Positions 42,578 through 50,664 of a stretch of DNA of 64,000 nucleotides are shown one piece after another. The position numbers and the translations under genes are program-made. The stretch is from Micromonospora ureilytica (GTDB lineage Bacteria > Actinomycetota > Actinomycetes > Mycobacteriales > Micromonosporaceae): NCBI RefSeq assembly GCF_015751765.1, contig NZ_JADOTX010000001.1:1674001-1738000 (forward strand), read 5' to 3'. The notes under the pieces were generated by a model. That model was not told the DNA's origin. It did no database searches and saw only the letters and a program-made list of their open reading frames with translations. The first letter of the stretch is position 1, and each line of letters starts with the position of its first letter.

Positions 42578-43561
42578 ATGGTCGCCATGTCCATCGGATC
42601 GTTGTACTCCGTCGGGCGGTCGACGCCCGGTCCGGCGCGACCGCTGCCGCACGCCCGTGCGGCGGTGCCGCTGGGGCTCCGACTGCTCGCGGCGGCGCTG
42701 TGCGGTCTGTTCGCCCTCACCCTCACCGCCGCCGTCTTCGTGCGGACCTACCCCGGGCAGTGGCTGGACGGGGTGCTCCTGCCGCGCGCCGAGCGGGGTG
42801 GAGGGTACGAGCAGCAGACCGTGCTGGTGGGCCCGGCCAAGACCGTGCTGGCCACCTTCGGCAGCCCGACACTCATCGCGGCCCTGCTCGGCGTGGTGCT
42901 GCTGGTGGGTGTGCTCCGCCGACGGCTGGTGGCGGGGGTCGTCGGCGTGGGCATGGTCGTCTGCGCGGTGCTGGTGGCCGGCGCTGTGAAGTCGCAGCTG
43001 CCCCGCCCGGATCTGGGGATCGAGAGTTCCACCACCCACAACAGCTTCCCCAGCGGTCATGTCGCGGCGGCGACGGCCCTGCTGTTGGCGTTCATGCTGG
43101 TCCTGCCCGGCTGGGCCCGGCGGTGGCTGGCGGTGCCGGGCGCAGCGGGTGTCGCGGTGATCGCCTCCGCCACCATGATCGCTGGCTGGCACCGGTTCAG
43201 CGACGTGCTCGGTGGCGTACTGCTGGGGGTGACAGTGTTCTGCCTGGCCGCGGCCGCGTTGGCGGCTTGGCCCGGCGATCGCGCCGCGGCCGGCGGTGCG
43301 GACGGTGGCAGCCTCTGGCGCAGGCTGGCCGAGGCGGGAGTCGGGCTGGTCGTGCTGGTCTGGGCGCTGGTGGTGGTCGTGCCCGGTCTGGCCGCGTCGG
43401 TGCAGCGCGGGCTGCTGGTCGCCATCGTGGCCACGGCCGCGGCCACGATGTTCCTGGTGGGCGCTGTGGTGTTCCTGGTGCGTTCGACGGATTTCGCGGT
43501 GCCGCTCTCCGCGCGGAGCCCTGAGCCGTCGCCATCGACCGAGGCTCGAAAGATCTCATGA
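42578..43561 (+). CDS. PAP2 superfamily membrane phosphatase
   Basis: A 327-aa membrane protein with about seven hydrophobic segments and the three-part phosphatidic-acid-phosphatase motif: VKSQLPRP (KxxxxRP), FPSGHVAAA (PSGH) and MIAGWHRFSDVLGG (the motif-3 His and Asp; motif 3 starts with G-W rather than the usual S-R). Enzymes of this class dephosphorylate lipid phosphates, including undecaprenyl pyrophosphate. The ATG at 42578 or 42587 are both possible starts. It stands 16 bases before the response regulator gene, so it is probably co-transcribed with the two-component pair. A role in cell-wall carrier recycling is inferred from the neighbouring envelope genes. Confidence 0.88.
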   Translation: MVAMSIGSLYSVGRSTPGPARPLPHARAAVPLGLRLLAAALCGLFALTLTAAVFVRTYPGQWLDGVLLPRAERGGGYEQQTVLVGPAKTVLATFGSPTLIAALLGVVLLVGVLRRRLVAGVVGVGMVVCAVLVAGAVKSQLPRPDLGIESSTTHNSFPSGHVAAATALLLAFMLVLPGWARRWLAVPGAAGVAVIASATMIAGWHRFSDVLGGVLLGVTVFCLAAAALAAWPGDRAAAGGADGGSLWRRLAEAGVGLVVLVWALVVVVPGLAASVQRGLLVAIVATAAATMFLVGAVVFLVRSTDFAVPLSARSPEPSPSTEARKIS

Positions 43562-43577
43562 TGGGATACTTGACGAC

Positions 43578-44270
43578 ATGTCCCAGGTGCTGTTGATCGA
43601 AGACCACCAGACGGTGCGCGACGGACTGCAGTTGGCGCTCACCCGACAGGGCCACACCGTGCATGCCGTGGGCACCGGTGAGCAGGGGCTGGAGCGGCTG
43701 CGCACCACCTCGTCCGATGTCGTGGTCCTCGATCTCATGCTGCCCGGGATGGACGGTTTCGAGGTCTGCCGCCGCATTCGGCAGCTCGGCGACCTGCCGA
43801 TCATCATGCTCACCGCCCGCAACGACGACATGGACGTGGTGGCGGGCCTGGAGGCCGGCGCCGACGACTACGTGGTCAAGCCCGTGCAGGCCCGGGTGCT
43901 CGAGGCGCGTATCCGCGCGGTGCTGCGACGAACCGGTGCCGACTCGCGGCGCGGCGGCGACCGGGCCGGCCTGGAACAGCACGGCGCGTTGACCATCGAC
44001 CGGGCCGCGCTTGTGGTCAGCAAGGACGGGACGCCGGTCAGCCTCGCACCCACGGAGCTGCGGCTGCTGCTCGAACTCTCCCACACGCCGGGTCAGGTGC
44101 TCAGCCGCCAGCAGCTGCTGGAGGCCGTCTGGGAGCACGGGTATCTCGGCGACTCGCGACTCGTGGACGCCTGCGTCCAGCGGGTCCGGGCCAAGATCGA
44201 GGCCGATTCGTCGGCACCGGTCTTCATTCAGACGGTGCGTGGTTTCGGATACCGGTTCGGGCCGCTGTGA
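43578..44270 (+). CDS. OmpR-type response regulator
   Basis: A 230-aa regulator: receiver domain with LLIEDHQTVRDGLQLAL, phosphoacceptor Asp in VVVLDLMLPGMDGFE (about residue 52), Lys in VVKPVQARVLEAR, and a C-terminal winged helix (LAPTELRLLLELSHTPGQVL, then VDACVQRVRAKIE and TVRGFGYRFG). The start is the ATG at 43578; the much longer frame is overlap with PAP2. Its stop overlaps the kinase start (GTGA). The pair resembles CseB/CseC and VanR/VanS-type cell-envelope stress systems, which fits the surrounding wall genes. Confidence 0.93.
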   Translation: MSQVLLIEDHQTVRDGLQLALTRQGHTVHAVGTGEQGLERLRTTSSDVVVLDLMLPGMDGFEVCRRIRQLGDLPIIMLTARNDDMDVVAGLEAGADDYVVKPVQARVLEARIRAVLRRTGADSRRGGDRAGLEQHGALTIDRAALVVSKDGTPVSLAPTELRLLLELSHTPGQVLSRQQLLEAVWEHGYLGDSRLVDACVQRVRAKIEADSSAPVFIQTVRGFGYRFGPL

Positions 44271-45727
44271 CGTTCTGGCGCTCGGTCGCCGCCCAGGTCT
44301 CGGGCCTGCGGGTCCGGCTGCTCCTGGCGTTCGCGCTGCTGGGCGTCACCACCTCGGCCGTCGTGGCCAGCGGCAGCTACGTGCAGGCCCGGACCGTCAT
44401 CCTCCAGCAGGCGCAGGATGCCGCGGTGATGTCGCTGACCGACGAGCTCACCAAGGGCTATCCGATCGCCCAGCTCCCGCCGACCCAGGACGACCTCGAA
44501 CTGATGGCTCAGCGCCTCAGCGACCGGGAGAGCTACGCGGTGGTCGTCTACCGGGACCTGCGGGCACAGGGCGGCTCCGAACCCGCCGACCCGCTCACCC
44601 CCGAGCTGCGGCAGAAGGTCCGCGACGGTCACATCGCCTGGCAGCGTGTCTCGCTGGACGGACAGCCCGCGCTGCTCATCGGCACCCAACTGAAGCTCGA
44701 CCGACCCGACGGCACGTCCCGACCGTCCGGGCTGGAGGTCTACTCGGTGCGCAGCCTCGTGCCCGAGCAGCAGAGCATCGACCGGCTCGCCACCTGGGCG
44801 TGGCAGACCGGTGGACTGTCCCTGCTCCTCGCCGTCCTGCTGGCCCTGCTGTCCGCCCGTGGAGTTCTGCGACCCATCCGCGACCTGGGCCGGGCGGCGC
44901 GCCGCCTCGGTGAGGGCGACCTGACCACCCGGCTGACGGTCCGGGGCGTCGACGAGTTGGCCGATGTGGCGCGGACCTTCAACGACACGGCGGGCACGCT
45001 GGAGCGGCAGGTCGGTGAGCTGCGGCGGATGGAGTCCGACGCCCGCCGGTTCGTGGCCGACGTCTCGCACGAACTCCGTACACCGCTGGCCGCGATGACG
45101 GCGGTCACCGACGTGCTCGACGAGGAGGCCGAGCACCTGCCCGGGGACGCGGGCCGGGCCGCTCGGCTGGTCAGCCAGGAGACACAGAACCTCACCCAAC
45201 TGGTCAACGACCTCATCGAGGTCAGCAGGTTCGACTCCGGCACGGCACGACTCGCCCTGGACGACGTGGACGTGGCCGCGGCGGTGACCGCGACCCTGCG
45301 GATCCGCGGCTGGTCCGACCGGGTACGCGCGGACCTGCCGTCCGGAGTGGTGGCCCGGCTCGATCCCCGCCGGCTGGACGTCATCGTCGCCAACCTGGTC
45401 GGCAACGCCTTCCGACACGGTGCCGACCCGGTATCCGTGCGCCTGAGCGCCGACCCGGACTGGGTCACCGTCGAGGTGGCCGACCAGGGGCCGGGACTGG
45501 ACCCGGAGGTGTTGCCGCACGTCTTCGACCGCCTCTACAAGGCCGACACCGCGCGTACCCGCTCCGAGGGCAGCGGCCTCGGCCTCGCCATCGCCTGGGA
45601 GAACGCGCGGCTGCACCGCCACGGCGAGCGACGGGGGGCCCTCGTCGCCGGCAACGGCCCGGGCGGCGGCGCGGTCTTCACGCTCCGACTGCCCCGCGAG
45701 ACCACCGACGCCGGAGGTGCCCGGTGA
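44267..45727 (+). CDS. Envelope-type sensor histidine kinase
   Basis: A 486-aa kinase with two transmembrane helices flanking an extracellular sensor region (roughly residues 40-165), a HAMP domain (about 190-245, LRPIRDLGRAARRLGEGDLT), the phosphoacceptor motif FVADVSHELRTPLAAM, and an ATPase domain with VIVANLVGNAFRHG and DQGPGLDPE...GSGLGLAIA. It pairs with the upstream regulator and overlaps the following lipoprotein gene by GTGA. The arrangement regulator-kinase-lipoprotein recalls the Streptomyces cse operon (where the lipoprotein gene is first). Confidence 0.93.
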   Translation: MTFWRSVAAQVSGLRVRLLLAFALLGVTTSAVVASGSYVQARTVILQQAQDAAVMSLTDELTKGYPIAQLPPTQDDLELMAQRLSDRESYAVVVYRDLRAQGGSEPADPLTPELRQKVRDGHIAWQRVSLDGQPALLIGTQLKLDRPDGTSRPSGLEVYSVRSLVPEQQSIDRLATWAWQTGGLSLLLAVLLALLSARGVLRPIRDLGRAARRLGEGDLTTRLTVRGVDELADVARTFNDTAGTLERQVGELRRMESDARRFVADVSHELRTPLAAMTAVTDVLDEEAEHLPGDAGRAARLVSQETQNLTQLVNDLIEVSRFDSGTARLALDDVDVAAAVTATLRIRGWSDRVRADLPSGVVARLDPRRLDVIVANLVGNAFRHGADPVSVRLSADPDWVTVEVADQGPGLDPEVLPHVFDRLYKADTARTRSEGSGLGLAIAWENARLHRHGERRGALVAGNGPGGGAVFTLRLPRETTDAGGAR

Positions 45728-46251
45728 CCGCCCGGCGGACCGGCCGCGCGCTGCTCGCCGGCGGACTACTGCTCGGCACACTGCTGGCAGCGGGTTGTGG
45801 GGTACGGCCCAGCGCCGTCATCACCGGTCGTCCCGCGGTCAGCGGCCCGGGGCAGGGCGTCGGGCTCTACCTGTTGGCGCAGGGCGAACTCGTGCTGGTG
45901 CTGCGTTCGGCGACGGCGGAACCCGCACCCGCCGAGCCCGCACCCGCACCCGCCGACAGCCTGGCCCTGCTCGCGGCCGGCCCGGAGGAGAACGAACGCC
46001 GCCAGGGCCTCACCAGTGAGGTGCCGGCCGGGCTCGACCCGGTCACTGTGACGTCCGCGGCCGACCAGTCCGGTGGCCTCACCGTGCGGACGACCACCGC
46101 GGCGCGCGCGTTGTCGGTGAACGCGGTCAACCAGATCGTCTGCACGGTCGCCGACGCCGCGGCGCAGACCGGCTTCACGAGCAGTTCCGCCTCGGTCACC
46201 ATCGTCGGGCCGGACGGCGCCCGGCCGCCTCAGCGCTGCCCGATCAGCTGA
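45724..46251 (+). CDS. Small lipoprotein linked to the two-component system
   Basis: A 175-aa exported lipoprotein: basic start, hydrophobic core and lipobox LAAGC (Cys at about residue 25). The mature part has an Ala/Pro/Glu-rich spacer (residues about 65-80) and a C-terminal region with VTVTSAADQSGGLTV and VNQIVCTVADAA, resembling a small GerMN-like domain. Coupled to the kinase by overlap, it may modulate sensing, as CseA does for CseC; this is inference. A hairpin spans its stop codon. Confidence 0.75.
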   Translation: MTARRTGRALLAGGLLLGTLLAAGCGVRPSAVITGRPAVSGPGQGVGLYLLAQGELVLVLRSATAEPAPAEPAPAPADSLALLAAGPEENERRQGLTSEVPAGLDPVTVTSAADQSGGLTVRTTTAARALSVNAVNQIVCTVADAAAQTGFTSSSASVTIVGPDGARPPQRCPIS

Positions 46252-46260
46252 CCGGGCAGC
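46235..46260. terminator. Hairpin spanning the stop codon of the lipoprotein gene
   Basis: GCTGCCC (46235-46241) pairs with GGGCAGC (46254-46260) across a 12-base loop. It lies between convergent lipoprotein and ligase genes. Confidence 0.45.
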
Positions 46261-46270
46261 GACCATCGCC

Positions 46271-47293
46271 TCACACCAGGTTGACCGCTGGGGCCGGCCG
46301 GGGCAGCGCGCTGTGCCGGCCGTGGTCCTGGTCGGCCAGCGCGCCGGAGATCAGGATGTCGATCAGGGCGGCGAACCCGATGCCGGCCTGCTGCCAGATC
46401 TGCGGGAACTGCGACGCGGCAGTGAAACCGGGGAACGTGTTGACCTCGTTCACGATGGGCTCGGTCGACCCCTCGGTGGGCAGGAAGAAGTCGACCCGCA
46501 GCAGCCCGCGGCAGTCGAGGGCCTGGAAGGCGCGGATCGCGCGGTCCTGAAGCACCTCGGTGGTCGCCGCGTCGAGCGGGGCGGGAATCTGGAAGATGGC
46601 CCCGCCGTCGTACTTCGCGTCGTAGTCGAAGAAGCCGGAGCCGGTCACCCGGATCTCCAGCGGCGGGCCGGCCTGCACCCGACCGTCCGGGTGCTGGAGG
46701 ACGGCCACGTCGATCTCGCGCCCCCGCGCCCCCTGCTCGACGAGCACCTTGGGGTCGACCTGGCGGGCCTGCTCCAGCGCGGCGGGAACCCCCGCCCAGT
46801 CGTCCACCCGGACGACGCCGAGGCTCGACCCGGCCCGGGCCGGCTTCACGAAGACCGGCAGCTCCAGCCGACGCTGGTCCTCGGGCGACAGGTCCTCGCC
46901 GGTACGCAGGGTCACCCCCGGGCTGACCCGCAGTCCCTCCGCCGCGAGGAGCCGCTTGGTGACTCCCTTGTCCATGCCGGCGGCGCTGGCGAAGACGCCG
47001 TTGCCGACGTACGGCACGCCGAGCCATTCCAGCAGCGACGACACGGTGCCGTCCTCGCCGTACGGGCCGTGCAGGGCCGGGAACACCACATCCTGGGCGC
47101 GCAGCACGCGCAACGCCGCAGGCAGCGGCGTCGGCCGGCCGCCGACGTGCCACCCGCCGTCGCGGTCGATGAGCACCTCGGTGACCTGGTACCGCTCACG
47201 GTCGAGGTGGGCGAGGATGCTCGCCGCCGAACGGCAGGACACCTCGTGCTCGCCGCTCTGCCCGCCGTACAGCACTGCCAGTCGGGTTGTCAT
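46271..47293 (-). CDS. D-alanine:D-alanine ligase family enzyme (possible D-Ala-D-X ligase)
   Basis: A 340-aa ATP-grasp ligase. Motifs: YGGQSGEHEVS (Glu15), LHGPYGEDGT, VFVKPARAGSSLGV, GLLRVDFFLP and NEVNTFPGFT. In the catalytic triad of E. coli DdlB (Glu15, Ser150, Tyr216 by my recollection) Glu and Tyr (DYDAKY) are kept, but the residue before MDKG is Gly instead of Ser. After PGFT the sequence is AASQFP, where Ddl has S-x-S-L/M and VanA/VanC have S-x-S-R; this loop binds the second substrate. The second residue joined may thus not be D-Ala. Coupled by ATGA to the racemase gene. Name it D-Ala-D-Ala ligase-like until tested. Confidence 0.85.
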   Translation of the reverse strand: MTTRLAVLYGGQSGEHEVSCRSAASILAHLDRERYQVTEVLIDRDGGWHVGGRPTPLPAALRVLRAQDVVFPALHGPYGEDGTVSSLLEWLGVPYVGNGVFASAAGMDKGVTKRLLAAEGLRVSPGVTLRTGEDLSPEDQRRLELPVFVKPARAGSSLGVVRVDDWAGVPAALEQARQVDPKVLVEQGARGREIDVAVLQHPDGRVQAGPPLEIRVTGSGFFDYDAKYDGGAIFQIPAPLDAATTEVLQDRAIRAFQALDCRGLLRVDFFLPTEGSTEPIVNEVNTFPGFTAASQFPQIWQQAGIGFAALIDILISGALADQDHGRHSALPRPAPAVNLV

Positions 47294-48432
47294 GAGTTCC
47301 GTGCCCTTCCGTGGAGGTGCTCGCGGGCCACCCGGGCCCCGATGCCGGTCAAGATCTCGTGTGGGTTGGTGTCGGCCCAACGGGCCCACTCGACGACCGT
47401 CGGAGGGTGCTTGTCACCCTCGGCCGGGCCGAACACCACGACCGGGTCGCCGATCGTCACGGGCAGATCCCCGGCGTCGACCACGCACTGGTCCATGGCG
47501 ATGCGCCCGACGATCGGGCACCGCCGACCGGCGAGCCACACCGAGGCGCTACCACCCGCGGCCCGGGGCAACCCGTCGGCGTAGCCGAGCGGCAGCAGCG
47601 CCAGCGTGGTCGGTGCGCCGGTCACGTGCTCGGGCCCGTAGGAGACGCCCGTGCCGGCCGCTACCCGCTTGACGTTCACCACGCTCGTTCGCAGGGTCAT
47701 CGCGGCACGCAGCCCGAAGTCGCCCGGACCGTTCGCGCCGAACGGGTCCACACCGTAGAGAGCGATCCCGATCCGGCAGAGGTCGAAGCGGGTCCGTGGT
47801 GCGGAGAGCGCGGCCGCGGAGTTGGCCAGGTGGACGAGTTCGGGGTCCAGACCAGCCGACCGAGCGGTCCGCAGCGCCTCCTCGAAGGTCGTCACCTGCC
47901 GGGTGAGCGCGGGGGCGCCCGGCAGGTCGGCGTCGGCGAGATGGGACCACACCCCGCGCACCCGGATCCCGCCCTCCCGTTCGTACTTGCGGGCCCAACC
48001 GACCAACTCGGGCCAGTCGTCCCCGGCGGCCCCGTTGCGGGACAACCCGGTGTCCGCCTTGAGCTGCACCATCGCCGGTACGCCGAGCAGACGGGCCGCG
48101 TCGGCGACGGCGTGCAGGTGCGTCGTCGTGGACACGCCGACGTCGACGCCACCCTTGATCAACATACCGAAGTCGTCGTCCGGGCCGTGCAGCCAGCTCA
48201 ACGTGGGCGCGGTCACACCCGCGTCGCGCAGGGCCAGCGCCTCGGTCGTCGAGGTCACCCCCAGCCAGGTGGCGCCGGCGCGCAGCGCGGCTCGGGCCAC
48301 CTGCACCGCGCCGTGGCCGAACCCGTCGGCCTTCACCACCGCCATCAGTCCGGTGCCGGTGACCGCCGCGATCGTCCGCACGTTGCTGGCGATCGCGTCC
48401 AGGTCGACCAGGGCTTCGGCGAGGGCGCTCAT
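47290..48432 (-). CDS. alr: Alanine racemase family enzyme (possible serine racemase half of a split VanT)
   Basis: A 380-aa fold-III PLP racemase. The PLP lysine is in AVVKADGFGHGA, and the second catalytic tyrosine in GVSYGPEHVTG; MDQCVVD and CRIGIALYGVDPF are family motifs. Near the C-terminus the family motif usually read (N/P)YE is here NPHEILTGIG, so the tyrosine that contacts PLP (Tyr354 of the Geobacillus enzyme) is replaced by His; VanT serine racemases have Asn there. Start and stop overlap the acyltransferase and ligase genes. It would supply D-Ala or D-Ser to the next enzyme. Confidence 0.88.
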   Translation of the reverse strand: MSALAEALVDLDAIASNVRTIAAVTGTGLMAVVKADGFGHGAVQVARAALRAGATWLGVTSTTEALALRDAGVTAPTLSWLHGPDDDFGMLIKGGVDVGVSTTTHLHAVADAARLLGVPAMVQLKADTGLSRNGAAGDDWPELVGWARKYEREGGIRVRGVWSHLADADLPGAPALTRQVTTFEEALRTARSAGLDPELVHLANSAAALSAPRTRFDLCRIGIALYGVDPFGANGPGDFGLRAAMTLRTSVVNVKRVAAGTGVSYGPEHVTGAPTTLALLPLGYADGLPRAAGGSASVWLAGRRCPIVGRIAMDQCVVDAGDLPVTIGDPVVVFGPAEGDKHPPTVVEWARWADTNPHEILTGIGARVAREHLHGRARNS

Positions 48433-49571
48433 CCGGCCGCCTCCACCCGGCGTGGGCCGGGGAGCGCGAACAGCCAGCCCGCGCGAACCGCCAGCAGCCC
48501 GCGGTGGACGGCCAGGCTCAGGCCGATCACCAGCGCGGTCAGCAGAATCGGATAACCGAGCACGATCAGGTTCTGAGCGGACCCACCCAGCCCGGAAACC
48601 GGTGCGAGCAACAGCCGGTGCAGCAGGGCCAGGACCGGCATGTGGATGACGTAGATCGGCAGGGTGATGCGGCCGAGCCTAGCCAGCGGTTTGCTGAGCG
48701 CCGACCACCGCGACAGCCGGGCAGCTGCGGTTATGCCGAAGATCACTGCCACCACGGAGACCAACGGCCAAACCCCGAACCACTGCTGGGCGCCGGTCAC
48801 CGCCATCGCGGCGAGCGCCAGGACATAGGCGCCCGAGGTCAGCAACAGCCGACGACGGCCGGCGGTGGCGGCCCACTGCTGGATCTGCGGCCGCAGGTAC
48901 AGGCCGGCGAGGAAAAAGACCAGGTTCTGGTAGAGACCGGCGCGGTTGCCCGGGGTGTCGAGCAGGCCGGCGGCGGCGACGGCGGACAGCGCAGCGGCGG
49001 GGACCAGGACCAGCGCCCGGGGCACCCGACGGGTCGCCTTGGCGATCGTGAAGTACAGCGCCAGGGCGTACAGGTACCAGAGGTTGGACGGCGTGATGGT
49101 GAGCTGCTCCAGCAGGCCGAGGGCCGAGGTGGCACGGTCGGTGGGCAGCTGCGGCGCGGTGGCGAGGACCACCGTGTGGATCAGGAGCCAGACGGCGTAC
49201 AGGTAGAGGAACCCGGCGATCCGGCTGCGCGCGACCACCCGCCAGGGTCGCTGCGCCGCGTTCGCCGCGAAGACACCCGAGATGGTGAAGAACAACGGCA
49301 TCCGTAGCGGGAGGAACTGCTCACCCAGCGTTCCCCAGAAGCCCGGCACCGGTACGCCGATGTGCCAGTCGATCTGGAGGTAGTCCTTCACGACGACATG
49401 CCACAGGACGACGAGGATGATGCAGACGCCCTTCGCGGCGTCAGCCCACTCGGCCCGCTGTGGTCGTCCCACGGCGGGGGTGGTCCCGGCCCGGTGACGG
49501 AATCGGACGCGTGTCGCGTCGGACTCCACGTCGGCGGTTCGGGACTCGGTGCGAGACAGCAGTTGGATCAC
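48429..49571 (-). CDS. Membrane acyltransferase family 3 protein
   Basis: A 380-aa protein with about 10 transmembrane helices of the acyltransferase-3 family: AEWADAAKGVCIILVVLWHVV (the R/K-x10-H motif of the first helix) and MPLFFTISGVFA. VanT of D-Ser-type vancomycin-resistance operons has exactly this kind of membrane domain fused to a racemase domain; here the two are adjacent, coupled genes. The GTG at 49571 gives a long polar N-terminus of about 40 residues; an internal start is possible. It may transport or acylate an envelope component; as in VanT, it might transport L-Ser. Confidence 0.85.
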   Translation of the reverse strand: MIQLLSRTESRTADVESDATRVRFRHRAGTTPAVGRPQRAEWADAAKGVCIILVVLWHVVVKDYLQIDWHIGVPVPGFWGTLGEQFLPLRMPLFFTISGVFAANAAQRPWRVVARSRIAGFLYLYAVWLLIHTVVLATAPQLPTDRATSALGLLEQLTITPSNLWYLYALALYFTIAKATRRVPRALVLVPAAALSAVAAAGLLDTPGNRAGLYQNLVFFLAGLYLRPQIQQWAATAGRRRLLLTSGAYVLALAAMAVTGAQQWFGVWPLVSVVAVIFGITAAARLSRWSALSKPLARLGRITLPIYVIHMPVLALLHRLLLAPVSGLGGSAQNLIVLGYPILLTALVIGLSLAVHRGLLAVRAGWLFALPGPRRVEAAG

Positions 49572-49719
49572 TCATCAGAAGCTGCCAGCCGGATATCCGC
49601 AGGCGAGCCACGAATTGTCATGAACGCGTAATGGACGCCGACGGACCCGAATCGTCGGCAGGTCCGAGCCGCCCCGGCGGACGTCGGGCGGCACTAGGCT
49701 CGTTGCGGAGGTGCCGAAC

Positions 49720-50592
49720 ATGAAGCTCGGGCTGCACTACTGGAACTACTCGACCCCGGCCGACCCGACCGGGATCGCACTGACCCTGGCGCAGACGGCG
49801 ACCAGCGCCGAGCAGGCCGGCGTCGCGTCGTTCACGGTGATGGACCACTTCTTCCAGATGGACGCGGTGTTCGCGGCCGAGGAGCCGATGCTGGAGGCCT
49901 ACACCACGCTGGGCTACGTCGCGGCGAAGACTCAGCGGATGACGCTGGGTGTGCTGGTCACCGGTGTGATGTACAGGTACCCGGGGTTGCTCGCCAAGAC
50001 CGTGACGACCCTCGACGTGCTCTCCGGCGGTCGGGCCCGCCTCGGCATCGGCGCCTCCTGGTACGAGCGGGAGCAGCTCGGGCTGGGTGTGCCGGTCGTC
50101 CCGGTGGCCGAGCGGTTCGAGCGGTTGGAGGAGACGCTGCGCATCTGCCTCCAGATGTGGAGCGCCGACGACGGCCCGTTCAACGGCAAGCACTACCAGC
50201 TCGCCGAGACCATCAACTCGCCGCAGCCGTTGAGCCGCCCGCACCCGCCCATCATGATCGGCGGCGGTGGCGAGAAGAAGACCCTGTTGCTGGTGGCCCG
50301 GTACGCCGACGCCTGCAACCTGTTCGGCCGCGGAGGCATTGACGACGTCGCGCGCAAGCTGGACGTGCTGCGCGGGCACTGCGCCGCCGAGGGCCGCGAC
50401 TACGACACCATCGAGAAGACGGTGGTCGCCGGCCAGGCGCCGCTGGAGGACATCGACGCGTTCCTCGCCGAGGTCTCCGAGTACGCCGCGCTCGGTGTCA
50501 GCGAGGTGCAGGTGACGCCGGATCGGCACCCGGTCGAGTTCGCCCAGCGACTCGGCGACGAGGTGCTGCCCCGGTTGGCCGACATCAGCTGA
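49720..50592 (+). CDS. LLM-class F420-dependent oxidoreductase
   Basis: A 290-aa luciferase-like monooxygenase-family protein, with the family elements TLDVLSGGRARLGIGASWYEREQLGLG and PIMIGGGGEKKTLLLVARYADACN (in parts). Actinobacterial members of this size mostly use F420. The ATG at 49720 has GGAGG upstream; the GTG at 49711 lies on that site itself. Substrate unknown. Ends at a strong hairpin. Confidence 0.9.
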   Translation: MKLGLHYWNYSTPADPTGIALTLAQTATSAEQAGVASFTVMDHFFQMDAVFAAEEPMLEAYTTLGYVAAKTQRMTLGVLVTGVMYRYPGLLAKTVTTLDVLSGGRARLGIGASWYEREQLGLGVPVVPVAERFERLEETLRICLQMWSADDGPFNGKHYQLAETINSPQPLSRPHPPIMIGGGGEKKTLLLVARYADACNLFGRGGIDDVARKLDVLRGHCAAEGRDYDTIEKTVVAGQAPLEDIDAFLAEVSEYAALGVSEVQVTPDRHPVEFAQRLGDEVLPRLADIS

Positions 50593-50611
50593 TCCCACCG
50601 CGAGCACCACA

Positions 50612-50654
50612 GACGAGGGCCGCCCTCCCGGTGGTGCGGAGGACGGCCCTCGTC
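50612..50654. terminator. Long hairpin between LLM and catalase genes
   Basis: GACGAGGGCCG (50612-50622) pairs with CGGCCCTCGTC (50644-50654), and an inner CCTCC/GGAGG lengthens the stem. It lies between convergent genes and can serve both. Confidence 0.75.
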
Positions 50655-50664
50655 GGTGGTCGGG

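Noticed and set aside
45901..45960. Short repeated Ala/Pro/Glu codons in the lipoprotein gene
   Set aside because: A low-complexity spacer of a lipoprotein, not a functional DNA repeat.
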